Source of the DNA: Mycoplasmopsis anatis
GTDB lineage: Bacteria; Bacillota_I; Bacilli_A; Mycoplasmatales; Metamycoplasmataceae
Assembly: GCF_900660655.1 (NCBI RefSeq)
Contig: NZ_LR215035.1
Location: 124,001 to 188,000, forward strand
Length of the DNA: 64,000 nt
Reading direction: 5' to 3'
Both the position numbers and the translations under genes were made by a program. The notes under the pieces were generated by a model that did no database searches, was not told the origin of the DNA, and saw nothing but the letters and a program-made list of their open reading frames with translations. Within the stretch, counting starts at the first letter, position 1. Each line of letters opens with the position of its first letter. Shown here piece by piece: positions 35,395-47,076 of the stretch.

Positions 35395-36827
35395 TGTAAA
35401 GTGGAAAATTCATGCGACCATTATTTTTATTTAAAGAGCTTGAAGTACAATAGTGCTTCAATATTTATAATTATATTGCTTTTTTTAAATAAAAAAGCAC
35501 ACCAAAAGAATCGGTCATGACCGATTTTAAATTTTTTTCAATATTATTTTGAGATAAGTAATAAATATTCGTTAATTCTATTGATCATTATTTGAATTTG
35601 TTCATCAGAAAATTTGTCAATTGAAATACCTTTAGCAATATATCTTCTGATATGTCTATGAATGTTCTCGATAGAACCTTTTTGATATGAGCAGTACGCG
35701 TCACATTTGTATAAATTGTTTTGATTAATAACTTCGTGCAACAACACGTTCTCGGAGCCGTTGTCAATTGTTAAAGTTTTGATTTTTAATGCGTTATTTT
35801 CAATAATTTTAATCAATGATTTTTTAACTGCTAATGAAGTTTTTAGTGACCTAACTGAATAGAGTCTTCTAGATTTCCTATCTAAGACAGTAACTAAACA
35901 ATACTTGTCCTCACGTTTACCAATAACTGTATCAAGTTCGTAATGGCCTTCTGTAGTTCTATTGTTAGCTTCCTCAGGTCTTTGATGAATTGGAATTGCA
36001 TTTTTAAGAGAACTTTTTTGAGTTTTAAGAGTTCTCTTTCGGTATTTTCCTACCGAAAGAAATTGCAAAATATCTATAGATAATGAAAACTCATTTGACT
36101 TTAAGCACTTATATACAGTGCTTGTCGTAGGACAAGGACTATCAGGGTAATGTTTTTTAAATTTATTAACAAGTGCTTTAGCAGAAACTTTTATGGCTCT
36201 TTTTGTAAAATCCTTACTAAATCGATTTTTTCTAAAATAGTCAACTTCTTCATTTCAAAATCTAATAAAATCTTTTCATTTGTTTTGAATAGTTTTTGAA
36301 TGAAGTCTAGTTCTTCTTGACCTATAAAATATCAAATATTCAGCTAATAAATTAAAATCTATATAGTTAACATAGTTAATATAATTGTCGCAATTGCGAC
36401 AAACTTTCTTAAATTTCTTAACAAAATCACCTTGATTTGTTGCAGAAATTTTTAATAGTTTTTTAATAGTTTTTGGTTGAAATCTTACAATGTTTGAAAC
36501 TTGAGAAATGGTTTTATTTTGCCCTATTAACCTTAAACATTCATTAAAATGAAGAATACTCATTTGATTCTCTTTCAATAGTCTTGTTTTTATGACTTTC
36601 GAATGTAATAACCTAATTTCTTCATCAGAATTCTTTATCAAATAATGATTGTTAGGAAGATGTTTTCGTTTAGTTTTTATACACACAACTTTTTCAAGAG
36701 AATTTTTAATATTTGCTATAATCATATTGGGTCCTTTCGTATTTTTTTGTTCACTATTATTTTACTAAAAGACCCAATAAATAAAAACAGTCATGCGCTA
36801 ATGGTCGCATGACTTTTCTATTTTACG
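35395..36827 (-). mobile_element. Complete IS30-family element
   Basis: The element is about 1433 bp. Its ends form imperfect inverted repeats of about 28 bp running from GTAAA to CATGCGACCATTA, and it is flanked by the 13-bp direct repeat GCTGTGTTTGAGT. It holds one intact transposase. The right end carries a subterminal hairpin (GTCATGCG/CGCATGAC) that is missing from the left end. The same end is found at 1-42. Confidence 0.85.
35544..36725 (-). CDS. IS30-family transposase
   Basis: The 393-residue protein has an N-terminal helix-turn-helix (ECLRLIGQNKTISQVSNIV) and an IS30 DDE core: HYELDTVIGK (first Asp), LTIDNGSEN (second Asp) and YCSYQKGSIENIHRHIRRY (Glu). It is intact with TGA as Trp. 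Just before the ATG, arms ATTGGGTC/GACCCAAT (36726-36778) form a hairpin that covers part of the Shine-Dalgarno, which could prevent translation from read-through transcripts. Confidence 0.92.
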
Positions 36828-36840
36828 GCTGTGTTTGAGT
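36828..36840. repeat. 13-bp target duplication, right copy
   Basis: This is the second copy of GCTGTGTTTGAGT flanking the IS30-family element. Confidence 0.8.
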
Positions 36841-37023
36841 AGATTAGTCCGTCAGAGCGTTTCGCTATTATAATTAGAAAACAAAAGACTAAGCGTCGAC
36901 TGAGCGGAGAAAAAAAGAACCATATTTTATTTGTGGGTGAACAACAAAAAATCAAAAGCCTCCACGGCGCTTGAGTGGATAAAAAAGATAAAGATTTATG
37001 AATTATTGTGGTTATATTACACT
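36841..37023. other. Short segment of atypical composition
   Basis: This stretch is richer in G+C than its surroundings, with CG-containing words such as GCGTCGACTGAGCGGAG and CACGGCGC. I see no convincing gene. It may be the end of a second IS30-type element or a foreign fragment. Confidence 0.35.
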
Positions 37024-37992
37024 CTATCATTCAAGATCAGGTAATTGGTTTAATAAAAATAGTTCTATTTCGTATTCTTGTTCGGCTATTTCTTTAGAGG
37101 ATTTAAAACCAAAAATTTTTCTCGGCATATTGTTTATTTTATCTTGAAGTTCCTGGATTTGTTCATCTGTTAAATTAGTAAAATCAAATCCTTTTTTATG
37201 TTTTCTTCTTATTAAACCATTTATATTTTCATTAGAACCTCTCTGAAATGAACAATATGTCTGTGCTTTATAAATTACTAAATCATTTTCGTGAGCTACT
37301 AGTCCGAGAGATTGAAACTCAAAACCATTATCAGAAGTTATTGATAAAAATGGGTATTTTGATTCTTCAATTATTTTCTTTAATACTTTGTTTATTTCAA
37401 GAGAAAATTTACTTTTAACCCTTTTTATATAGGTAAAACGTGTTTTTCTTTCGGTTAATGTTAATAAATTATGATGTCCTTTCATTTTTCTTCCGATGAC
37501 TAAGTGTATTTCTCAATGACCTCATTTTTCTCTTTTATCAATATCTTTCGGTCTCATAGCAATAGGGTAGACATATTTATTTCCATTTGTTAATCTAACT
37601 TTATAATCTGTTTTTCTTTTACCGTTTTTAACATACGCCTTTCTTAGTCTATTATTCATTTTAAGAACTCAAATATTCGACTTAATCCATTTATAAATAG
37701 TTTTTACAGAATAACCTTTTTTATTAGTTTTTTCTTGATAAAGTTTAAGAGTTGCTTCAACCCCGTGATAATTTTTTTTGTAATTTTAAAAAAGAAATCG
37801 TTAAATGCTTTGTCTGAATACGCATTGTGATTTCTTGAATAGCACATTGTCTAATTCTCATTTTTTATGTGCATATGATGCATCGTAACATCCATAAATA
37901 TCAGAATTTCTTTTAATGTTTTAATTCAATAATGAATTTGAATTATTAATCTCTCTTCTGGTTTTAATTGTGTATAATTCATATGACCTCAT
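37024..37992 (-). pseudogene. Frameshifted IS30-family transposase, different from the intact one
   Basis: The C-terminal half is open from about 37780 to TAG 37024 and includes GHWEIHLVIGRK-type first block, ITSDNGFEFQ and YCSFQRGSNENINGLIRR, an IS30 DDE core. The N-terminal part starting at ATG 37992 is broken by at least two shifts, one near the poly-T at about 37780-37787. The sequence is clearly distinct from the transposase at 35544-36725, so it comes from another element. No transposase can be made from it as it stands. Confidence 0.8.
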
Positions 37993-38190
37993 TTCAAATA
38001 AATGGTTAAAAGAGAAACTGTTTGCAATCTGTTTGTTTCTCTTTTTTTATTTTAAATCAAAAAAGTACAAACGCAAATACGTTTACACTTCAAAGTTAAT
38101 CTAGGGTCATTCGAATATAACATAAGACTCTATGAATTTACAAAATAATGCAAAAGAAAATTACTTATGCAATATACTAATTAATATTAT

Positions 38191-38385
38191 TTAGTTCCCG
38201 GGATTCACACTATCACCTGATCCGGAAGTATTTAAACTTCCATTTTTGTTGTCTTGATCATTTTTATTAGGATTTTCAACCTTATTTTTATTTTCATTTT
38301 TCTTTCCACACGAAGCAGAAATAGCAATTGTTGGAAGTATTAAACTAATAGTTCCTAATGTGAAAAATCATTTATTTTTTTTCAT
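38191..38385 (-). CDS. Short lipoprotein
   Basis: The 64-residue product has a lipoprotein signal peptide ending in IAISASCGKK (lipobox with Cys at about 26) and then a lysine/asparagine-rich tail. The ATG follows a GGAGTG-type Shine-Dalgarno. It would be lipid-anchored outside the cell. The tail is so short that the gene may be a truncated surface lipoprotein. It is divergent from the sialyltransferase-like lipoprotein, with a 14-A tract between them. Confidence 0.7.
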
Positions 38386-38424
38386 ATTTTACACTCCTTT
38401 CTTTAGGATTTTACTTGTTTTTAT

Positions 38425-38438
38425 AAAAAAAAAAAAAA
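38425..38438. repeat. A14 homopolymer between divergent lipoprotein genes
   Basis: Fourteen A residues lie 40 bp upstream of the short lipoprotein and 60 bp upstream of the sialyltransferase-like lipoprotein, inside the shared promoter region. Such tracts change length by slippage. Confidence 0.7.
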
Positions 38439-38498
38439 GCTAAAATTTAAACAAAATATAAAAAAATACTATGTTTTTAAGTATTGAAAAGGAGTAAT

Positions 38499-40190
38499 AT
38501 GAAAAAAATTAACTTAATATTTAGTACTTTAACAACTCTTGCTTTACCTTTGATTTCTATAAGTTGTAATGTCGAGAAGCAATCAAAAACAAAGTCTTTG
38601 AATTTAATTGATACTAAAACTTTTTATGATGTCATAAAAGAAAGTAGTCAAAATAAATACCCTTCTGTTTACATAACTCGTAATGCTGCTCAAGTTTATA
38701 ATAGTGTATTTAACTTAATACTTTCACAATTGATGTTAAGTGAAAATAAAAATGATTATAATGATCAAATTCTTCTCATTGACCAAGCAGTACAAAATAA
38801 TGAAATTAAAGAAAATCAAAGATTCAATTTTAAATCACTTATTAAAAAATATGGTAGTGTTCTTGATAAAGGTGTTGAGAAAGGAAGAGTATTAATACTA
38901 AATAACACAAAAACCATAGAGCAATCTAAAGATATTCCCTATAATATTTTCCCAAGAGAAATCCATGAATATGAAACATATTTAAAAATGTATTTAGAAA
39001 AAGGTGTTAATAAATTTGATTTCTATATACCTGATATTTCATTTATAGGTATGAAACCAGAAGTAAGAAATTGAATTTTAAAAAGAGCAAATAGTATTAC
39101 ACTATTAAGTGACGGAAATGCTCAACAATACAAATTCATCAGAGACAATTATTTAAGATGATTAAAAAATCAAAAAGTCACTTATTCTAAAAAAGAGTTG
39201 GAACAATATTGAAATAACTTCCAAAATAATCCTGAACTAACATCTCCTGAAATTGATTATCACTTTTTCTATAAATTAGAAGATAAATTGAAAATATTTA
39301 ATTTTGATGGTAGATATTCACTTGCTTTTAACGCAGAATTAGAATATATAAAAAGTCCTTGAGCTAAGATTAACATAAATAATTATCCGTTGGATTACAC
39401 AAAAATCCCTGAAAAATTAAATATTTCTGTTGATGATTATTTAAATGAATATGAGAAATTAAATAATTTATACGGTAAAAAATTCGAGGATTTAATAGTT
39501 TATGGCAACGATAATTTAGATAAAGCAAAAAATAATTTAATCTTCATGGGAAGTTCTTTATTCAGACATTATGAGCCTGGTAAAGAATTTGAAGGGGATT
39601 TACGTTTAGACCATAATCCCAAAGCATTGAACGAAATCAATCAATATTTTGCAACTTTGCTTAAAAAATATCCAAGTGATAAATATAATTACATTTTTAA
39701 ACTACATCCATATTACAAAGATCAACAAGCACTAGAATATATTAATAAAATGCTTGGTTCACATAAAATTAATCCGGTTATAATCGACCCAGGGATCTCT
39801 TGAGAAAATTTAATTGCTATGGAATTCAAGAACTTACGAAATAATACCTCAGTAATTTTTGATAGGAATGACTTTAAAAATAATAAATCTAAAACTATTA
39901 TAACAGGTCTTCAAGCTACAACTACTGTATTAAACTCAACATACTCATTCTTAACTGAAGCGTTTGGAATAAGATTGAGGGAGGCATATAGTTTTGTAGA
40001 CCCTAAAAATTTCCCATTGTCAAATAAATTTAATATTGTTATTAGAGATGTTAAACACGAAACAGATGAAAAAACATTTAACGCTAATGTTGAGGAACTC
40101 AAAAAAGCAAATTTATGAAATATGATATCAGAAAGTTTCCCATGATATGAAGAATTCATCTCGATGAACGAATTCCTTTCAAAAAAATAG
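38499..40190 (+). CDS. Lipoprotein with a GT80 sialyltransferase-like domain
   Basis: The 563-residue protein starts at ATG 38499 behind AAAGGAG and has a lipoprotein signal with lipobox ISISC (Cys 23). Several blocks fit bacterial GT80 sialyltransferases of the Pasteurella multocida PmST1 type, as I recall that family: LLSDGNAQQYKF (about 202-213) for DDGS..Y with the catalytic Asp, YIFKLHPYY (about 398-406) for the KGHP block with the catalytic His, ISWENLIAME for ISFEVLMMTG, and TVLNSTYSFLTEAFG for the SSLYFSL block. It would be on the outer face of the membrane. Transfer of sialic acid onto mycoplasma or host glycans is inference. Many TGA codons are Trp and the frame is intact. Confidence 0.6.
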
Positions 40191-40199
40191 ACCACAGAA

Positions 40200-40257
40200 T
40201 TAAACTAGGACACAAAAAGTTAACATTTATTTGTCAACTTTTTGTGTCCTAGTTTAA
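40200..40257 (+). terminator. Very long hairpin terminator, family copy 1
   Basis: Arms of 26 bp (40200-40225 and 40232-40257, one mismatch) carry the core ACTAGGACACAAAAAGTT. It follows the sialyltransferase-like gene by 9 bp. Related degenerate hairpins are at 40290-40346 and 41243-41300. Confidence 0.8.
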
Positions 40258-40289
40258 ATGTAAAAGCTTTGTTTTAATTAGTAAACATA

Positions 40290-40346
40290 TTAAATTAGGA
40301 TACAAAATATTGACAAAATAACGTTAACTTTCTGTGTCTTAATTTA
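40290..40346. repeat. Long hairpin, family copy 2 (degenerate)
   Basis: The outer arms TTAAATTAGGATACA and TGTGTCTTAATTTA are recognisable copies of the first hairpin with an altered centre. Confidence 0.65.
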
Positions 40347-40441
40347 TTGTTTCTTCTTTTTATTTTAAATCAAAAAAGTACAAACGCAAATATGTTTGCA
40401 CTTCAAAGTATAATCAAGGTTACAGAGAATTAATCTCTGTA
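40347..40441. repeat. Repeat block ending in the ACAGAGA hairpin, copy 2
   Basis: The segment from 40361 (TTTTAAATCAAAAAAGTAC) to 40415 repeats 38050-38095 in direct orientation; its end from about 40395 to 40441 is an inverted relative of 35279-35330. It contains a palindromic stretch with CAAACG and CGTTTG-type arms. Confidence 0.55.
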
Positions 40442-40473
40442 ATTTTACTTTTATACTGTCTATTAAATCATAT

Positions 40474-41116
40474 TTATTTTCTTAATGATAATTTTAAATA
40501 TTTTTCTTTGTATTTAGTGAGTTTTTCTTCGTTATTAATAGTATTTTTAGCAAGATATACAATCATATTTTTAATAAATGTTGAAATAAATTCAAATTCA
40601 ATTTGTGATTACGGATGTAGTTCATAAAATAATTCTAAAAATGTCAAAAGTTGAATTTACAGAAAATAAAGTTCTTCAATTTTTAATATCACTTCCTATG
40701 CTTGTTAGAATTCAAATTACACACATAACAATTAATAAAATTACATTTCTTTTACTTTGAACATAATTTGCAAACGACTCATTGGTATTAATAGAGCTAT
40801 TTAATATTTCTTCATCATTATCACATTTTTTATTGCTATTGAATGTTAAAAATTTTCACAATTTAAATGCTAAACCTATATTTTTACCTTTTTGTATCAT
40901 GTTCAATAAACAAACTTGAATTAGAATTAATCAGATTAATACTATAAAGTTAATTGTGTATGCTACAACAAGCGCAAGTCATGTTTTTATTGGTTGATGA
41001 AAGTCAATTTTATTGCTAATTAAACTTAAAATCAAGGTTAATGCAAATATTAGTAACATAACACAAACAAATATTAATTTTAATATTGTTGCCTTTTTAT
41101 CTTTAGTCAAAAACAT
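40474..41116 (-). pseudogene. Frameshifted two-to-four-segment membrane protein
   Basis: From ATG 41116 (after a GGAGG-type Shine-Dalgarno) an open frame runs to TAA 40571 and encodes 181 residues with membrane segments at about 13-35, 46-66 and 127-145. Near 40600 a -1 shift would join the frame continuing through EFEFISTFIKNMIVYLAK to TAA 40474, which looks like the original C-terminus. I call it frameshifted, but a 181-residue protein could still be made. No known family. Confidence 0.55.
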
Positions 41117-41242
41117 TTTCCTCCCTATTAAATCTTGTAAAGATTATTTACATTAATTTTTTTATTCAACATACGTTTCGTAGCATTTTCATATTAGTAA
41201 TAATTAAAATTTAAAATGTAATGACAAAACAGACGTAAAAAG

Positions 41243-41300
41243 TAAACCAGAACACAAAAAATAGGTGAATAATACTAACTATTTTTGTATTCTAGTTTTA
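41243..41300. repeat. Long hairpin, family copy 3 (degenerate)
   Basis: Arms TAAACCAGAACACAAAAAAT and its imperfect complement ending TCTAGTTTTA resemble copies 1 and 2. It lies between two remnant membrane-protein genes. Confidence 0.6.
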
Positions 41301-41352
41301 AATTTTTATTTAAATATTTTGATATGTTTATTTTGAAATTTAGTTATCTTTT

Positions 41353-41966
41353 TTATATATTTGATAATTTTAATTTTTTAATATTATTAAATTTCAAATT
41401 TGAATAAATATAATATTTCTTTATTTTTTCAATTTTAGAAGATATATTGATATTTTCCTTAGCTACAATTAATGTTATTAATTTATTTATTTTCTTAATT
41501 GTCAATAATCAAAAAACAAATGATAAAATAAAAAGAATTAAATAAAATGGAATTTTTAAACTTAAAATAATAAGAAAAACTGTAATAGGGCTTAATCATA
41601 GTATAAAAAACAGAATAAATAAAACAAGCTTGGGTACTAAAAATTTTTGATTTTGTACAAATTTCTTAAAATTATTTGTTAAATATAAATTTGAGAACTC
41701 TTGATTGCCTAATATGATTTTATTTTTTTACTATAAATAACAAGTTTAATGTTAATGAAAGTTCTAAAACTAAATCAAGCTATAGCTGAAGCTAAAATTA
41801 GAACTAAAAATAAATTTGGTCAAAATTGGTTAGCATTGTATTCATTATTAAAATTCAATTTTAATAATGTAAAAATAATTAAAATTATTGCAGAAATTAC
41901 TATAATTGGGTAAAAAATTAACTTACTTAGAATAGCTCATTTCACTTGTTTATCATTTGTTATCAT
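41353..41966 (-). pseudogene. Membrane protein broken at a T7 tract
   Basis: ATG 41966 opens a frame with two membrane segments (ILSKLIFYPIIVISAIILII and LFLVLILASAIAW) that stops at TAG shortly after SKKIKSY. A +1 or -1 change in the T7 tract at about 41724-41730 would join it to NKIILGNQEFSNLYL and a second half with two more membrane segments ending at TAA 41353. It resembles the neighbour at 40474-41116. It is either a pseudogene or an OFF state of a slippage-controlled gene. Confidence 0.55.
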
Positions 41967-42069
41967 TAGTACCCACCAAAGTTCCTTTCATATTATCTTC
42001 AATTGATTTGAACTTTTTGTAATCTTCAAATATTTCTTTTTTGTTAATTGTTTCTATAGTTGTGTTCAC
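41950..42069 (-). CDS. Possible 39-residue upstream ORF
   Basis: GTG 42069 follows AAAGAGG and the frame reads NTTIETINKKEIFEDYKKFK and on to TAA 41950, overlapping the start of the next remnant gene. It is charged and helical. It may be a small coupled gene or the displaced N-terminus of the following membrane protein. Confidence 0.35.
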
Positions 42070-42191
42070 ATTGCCTCTTTCTGTTTAATATAAATTATTA
42101 AACTTATATATATTTTGATTATATTATAAAGTTTAAATAATTAGAAATATTTTCATATTCCCTATATTTGTATGTTTTACAATTCATGAAG

Positions 42192-43111
42192 TTATTTTGC
42201 AGCGAATAATGTTAAAAACATCATTTTTCTTATATCTATTGATGATTCTAATTTATCATCAAAAGTATCTAAAAATATTTTGCAATGTTTATATTTATCA
42301 AAATTTAATTTGAAACTACTAATATATTTTCTAATTGTTCGTAATTATCAAAATCTTGCTTGAATTCATCAATTTTTAAAAACATATTTTCATTAAATAA
42401 ATAATATTTTTCAATAAAAGATTTTCTATTATTTATAAATACTTTAATTTTGTCTAATAAATCAATTCATTTAGTATTGTTAAAATCGTTTCAATTATTT
42501 TAATTATTCTTTTGTTATTACTATTAGATACAAGTTCAGTTACTTTTTTCTTTATATTAAATCATTCTGTTCCGATATTATCAACTGTTAACAAACTGCT
42601 TGGCTTGTAAAATCAAAAAATGATGAAGAAATTAAAACAATATCTGCAATTTGCATTAATTTTCTCTTGTTTAAACTTAATAATTTAATATAGTGATCGT
42701 TATACATTAGCGACAAATCGTTAAAAACTTTATTTATCTTTTCTTCTATAGTGTTATCTAAAATTAAACATATCAGTTGAATAATTTCGCTTATAAATGT
42801 TCAATTTTTCTTAACTAATTTAATTCCATCTATTTCCTTAACATACTTTTTAGGAATTAAACTCATATATATTATTTCAAAATTCAAATAATCTTTCAAT
42901 ATGGCTTTTGTTACAAAATTATCATTAAAAACCATTCAATGTTGGGATCTTTTGAAAAATCTATAAATTTATGATTACCTAAAGAAATAAAATCAATATC
43001 GTTAAATTTAAATTTATTTTTCTTAAAATTCATGTTATATAAATAACTACAAGTTAAAACTAAGTTATTATCGGTTATATTTTTTATAAAATCATTATAT
43101 ATATTCTTCAT
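42192..43111 (-). pseudogene. Hypothetical gene with multiple frameshifts
   Basis: ATG 43111 opens 66 residues (MKNIYNDFIKNITDNNLVL...). Coding sequence then continues in other frames through NDNFVTKAILKDYLNFEIIY, LVSNSNNKRIIKIIETI, FIEKYYLFNENMFLKIDEF and IDIRKMMFLTLFAAK, with stops between them. At least four shifts are needed to read it as one protein of roughly 300 residues. I do not recognise the family. Confidence 0.6.
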
Positions 43112-43267
43112 ACTTGTTTATATCTTTATGTATAAATCAGTTTCAAATTAATATTTGGATTTTAGTAATATTGAGATTATGTTGTATAAAAATAAATACA
43201 AAATAAAAACTCAACAAAATTATGTATTTATATTTATTGAAATTTCAAATAGTAATAATCATATTAA

Positions 43268-43284
43268 AAAAGCGGTTAACCGCT
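43268..43284 (-). terminator. Palindromic terminator AGCGGTTAACCGCT
   Basis: A perfect palindrome followed on the minus strand by TTTTTT, downstream of nusG. Confidence 0.7.
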
Positions 43285-43363
43285 AAATTAATTAGTATTA
43301 ATTAATACAATCTTGATTTTACCAATTTCAGTGATTGTAATTTTTCTAAAAGTTCATTTTAAA

Positions 43364-43395
43364 TATAAACATAGACGTAAGTCTATGTCTAAATT
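43364..43395 (-). terminator. Hairpin directly behind nusG
   Basis: The arms ACATAGAC/GTCTATGT with a 4-nt loop start a few bases after the nusG stop; the following T-run is interrupted. Confidence 0.6.
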
Positions 43396-43396
43396 A

Positions 43397-43996
43397 TTAT
43401 AATTCATCAACTTGAAGTGAAGAACAACTAATTGTTACAGGAACTTTTTTACCAAAACTTTCAATTTCAATAACTGCACTTAAAGAGTTGTCAGAAATTT
43501 CTTGCACAATTCCTCTTTCACCTGTATAAGGTCCTTCGATAATTTCAACAACATCTCCAACTTTAAATGTAACAAAGTATTTACCTTGGTTAAATTCTTC
43601 TAAAGCCATTTTTTCACGTTGTAATGATTTTCTAATTTCTCTTTCAGTAACTGGAGTAGGTTTTGCTCCTTTACCTGATGAACCGATAAGACCTGTAACA
43701 TATTGAGTGTTACGGATAACAAATCAAGCTCTATCGGTCATATCCATTTTTATAAATATGTAACCTGGATACATATTTACTCATTTGATTTTATAATCTT
43801 TACCCTCTCTTTTTTTCTCTAATTCCTTTGGAGTTAAAACAGGTTTTTGAAAAATTTTAAAAGGCCCGTTTTCAGTAGCTTCAGGATCGAAGTCTCCATC
43901 AACTTGCTCAGCTATAATACGGTTAGCAAGAGCTTCGATAACAACATTTTCCTTTCCGGAAATTGTTGAAATCATGTATCAATTCATTTTTCTCAT
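43397..43996 (-). CDS. nusG: Transcription termination/antitermination factor NusG
   Basis: NusG binds RNA polymerase and links it to the ribosome. The 199-residue protein has the NGN domain (NWYMISTISGKENVVIEAL ... VNMYPGYIFIKMDM) with an internal insertion (about 45-75) seen in mycoplasmas, and the C-terminal KOW domain FKVGDVVEIIEGPYTGERG. Start ATG 43996 follows AGGAG. It is cotranscribed with secE and rpmG. Confidence 0.95.
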
Positions 43997-44009
43997 AAAT
44001 TCTCCTATT

Positions 44010-44237
44010 CTAAATTCCAATACCAAAGTAATTTCATAAATAAGTAAATGCGATCGAAACAGCAAACGCAAAAATCATAAACACTATGCTAAAAATAATA
44101 ATTTGAGTCATTGAAGAAATATTTTTTGATTTATCAGGTCATCTAACTCTTTTAATTTCTTTAATGGTTTTTCTTAAAAGATATTTTTTATTTCTAGTTT
44201 TCTTAATTTTGATTTGTTTTTGTTGCTGTTCTTTCAT
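44010..44237 (-). CDS. secE: Preprotein translocase subunit SecE
   Basis: SecE clamps SecY in the membrane. The 75-residue protein has a basic N-terminus, the conserved amphipathic segment EIKRVRWPDKSK (Trp is TGA) and one membrane segment (about 45-68). It is in the usual rpmG-secE-nusG order and starts 1 nt after the rpmG stop. Confidence 0.93.
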
Positions 44238-44238
44238 A

Positions 44239-44388
44239 TTATTTCTCTTCTCTATGTTCTGTGTGAGTCTTGCAATTTGTGCAGTGTTTGTTAATAACAA
44301 TTCGCTCTAAATTACCGCTACTTTTATTTGTTTGGTAATTTTTTCTCCTGCAAATTGAACAAGAAAGTGTAATTTTTTGTTTGCTCAT
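44239..44388 (-). CDS. rpmG: 50S ribosomal protein L33
   Basis: The 49-residue protein keeps the Zn-ribbon cysteines in SCSICRRKNY and CTNCKTH and the basic LERI segment. The ATG has no close strong Shine-Dalgarno. It was too short for normal ORF cut-offs. Confidence 0.92.
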   Translation of the reverse strand: MSKQKITLSCSICRRKNYQTNKSSGNLERIVINKHCTNCKTHTEHREEK

Positions 44389-44403
44389 ATGTTATTTAAT
44401 TAT

Positions 44404-44440
44404 ATAAAAAATAACTCATTATGTATTTATATTTTGAGTT
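44404..44440 (-). terminator. Terminator of the rnr-metG operon
   Basis: The arms around CAACTCA/TGAGTTA are followed by six T residues on the minus strand, behind the ABM-domain gene. Confidence 0.6.
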
Positions 44441-44462
44441 GTTTTAGATAAAAAATCAAAAA

Positions 44463-44747
44463 CTATCTAATTGTATCTAGAGAGTAAAGTATTTCAGTTT
44501 TTGTTGCCATTTTTGATAAGGTATCAAGTTCTTTTTTTATTTCTTCTTTTTTCTCAAAAAAATCTGAGTCTTTTTGTGAACTTCATCTTTCAAGAACAAT
44601 AATTTCTTTAGATAAATTAAGTCCATATTCAAATGATAGATTTTGCGTTTCCATTCTAGCTCTTTTAACAAAAACGTATAAATAGTCTACAAAACCTTTT
44701 AATTTTTCCTCTTTTACAATGTATTTGGTAGCTTTAGAGTATATCAT
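44463..44747 (-). CDS. ABM-domain (antibiotic biosynthesis monooxygenase-like) protein
   Basis: The 94-residue protein has the compact ferredoxin-like ABM pattern: KYIVKEEKLKGFVDYLYVF, then a RMETQNLSFEYGL segment and IIVLERWSSQKDSDFF (Trp is TGA). Family members act on quinone-like or heme substrates, but the substrate here is unknown. It starts 8 nt after metG. Confidence 0.7.
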
Positions 44748-44755
44748 TTAGTCTC

Positions 44756-47075
<2,320 letters not shown>

Positions 47076-47076
47076 T

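Noticed and set aside
36818-37030. Minus-strand 70-codon ORF between the two IS30 regions
   Set aside because: It starts in the IS end, has no Shine-Dalgarno or family motif, and runs through sequence of mixed origin.
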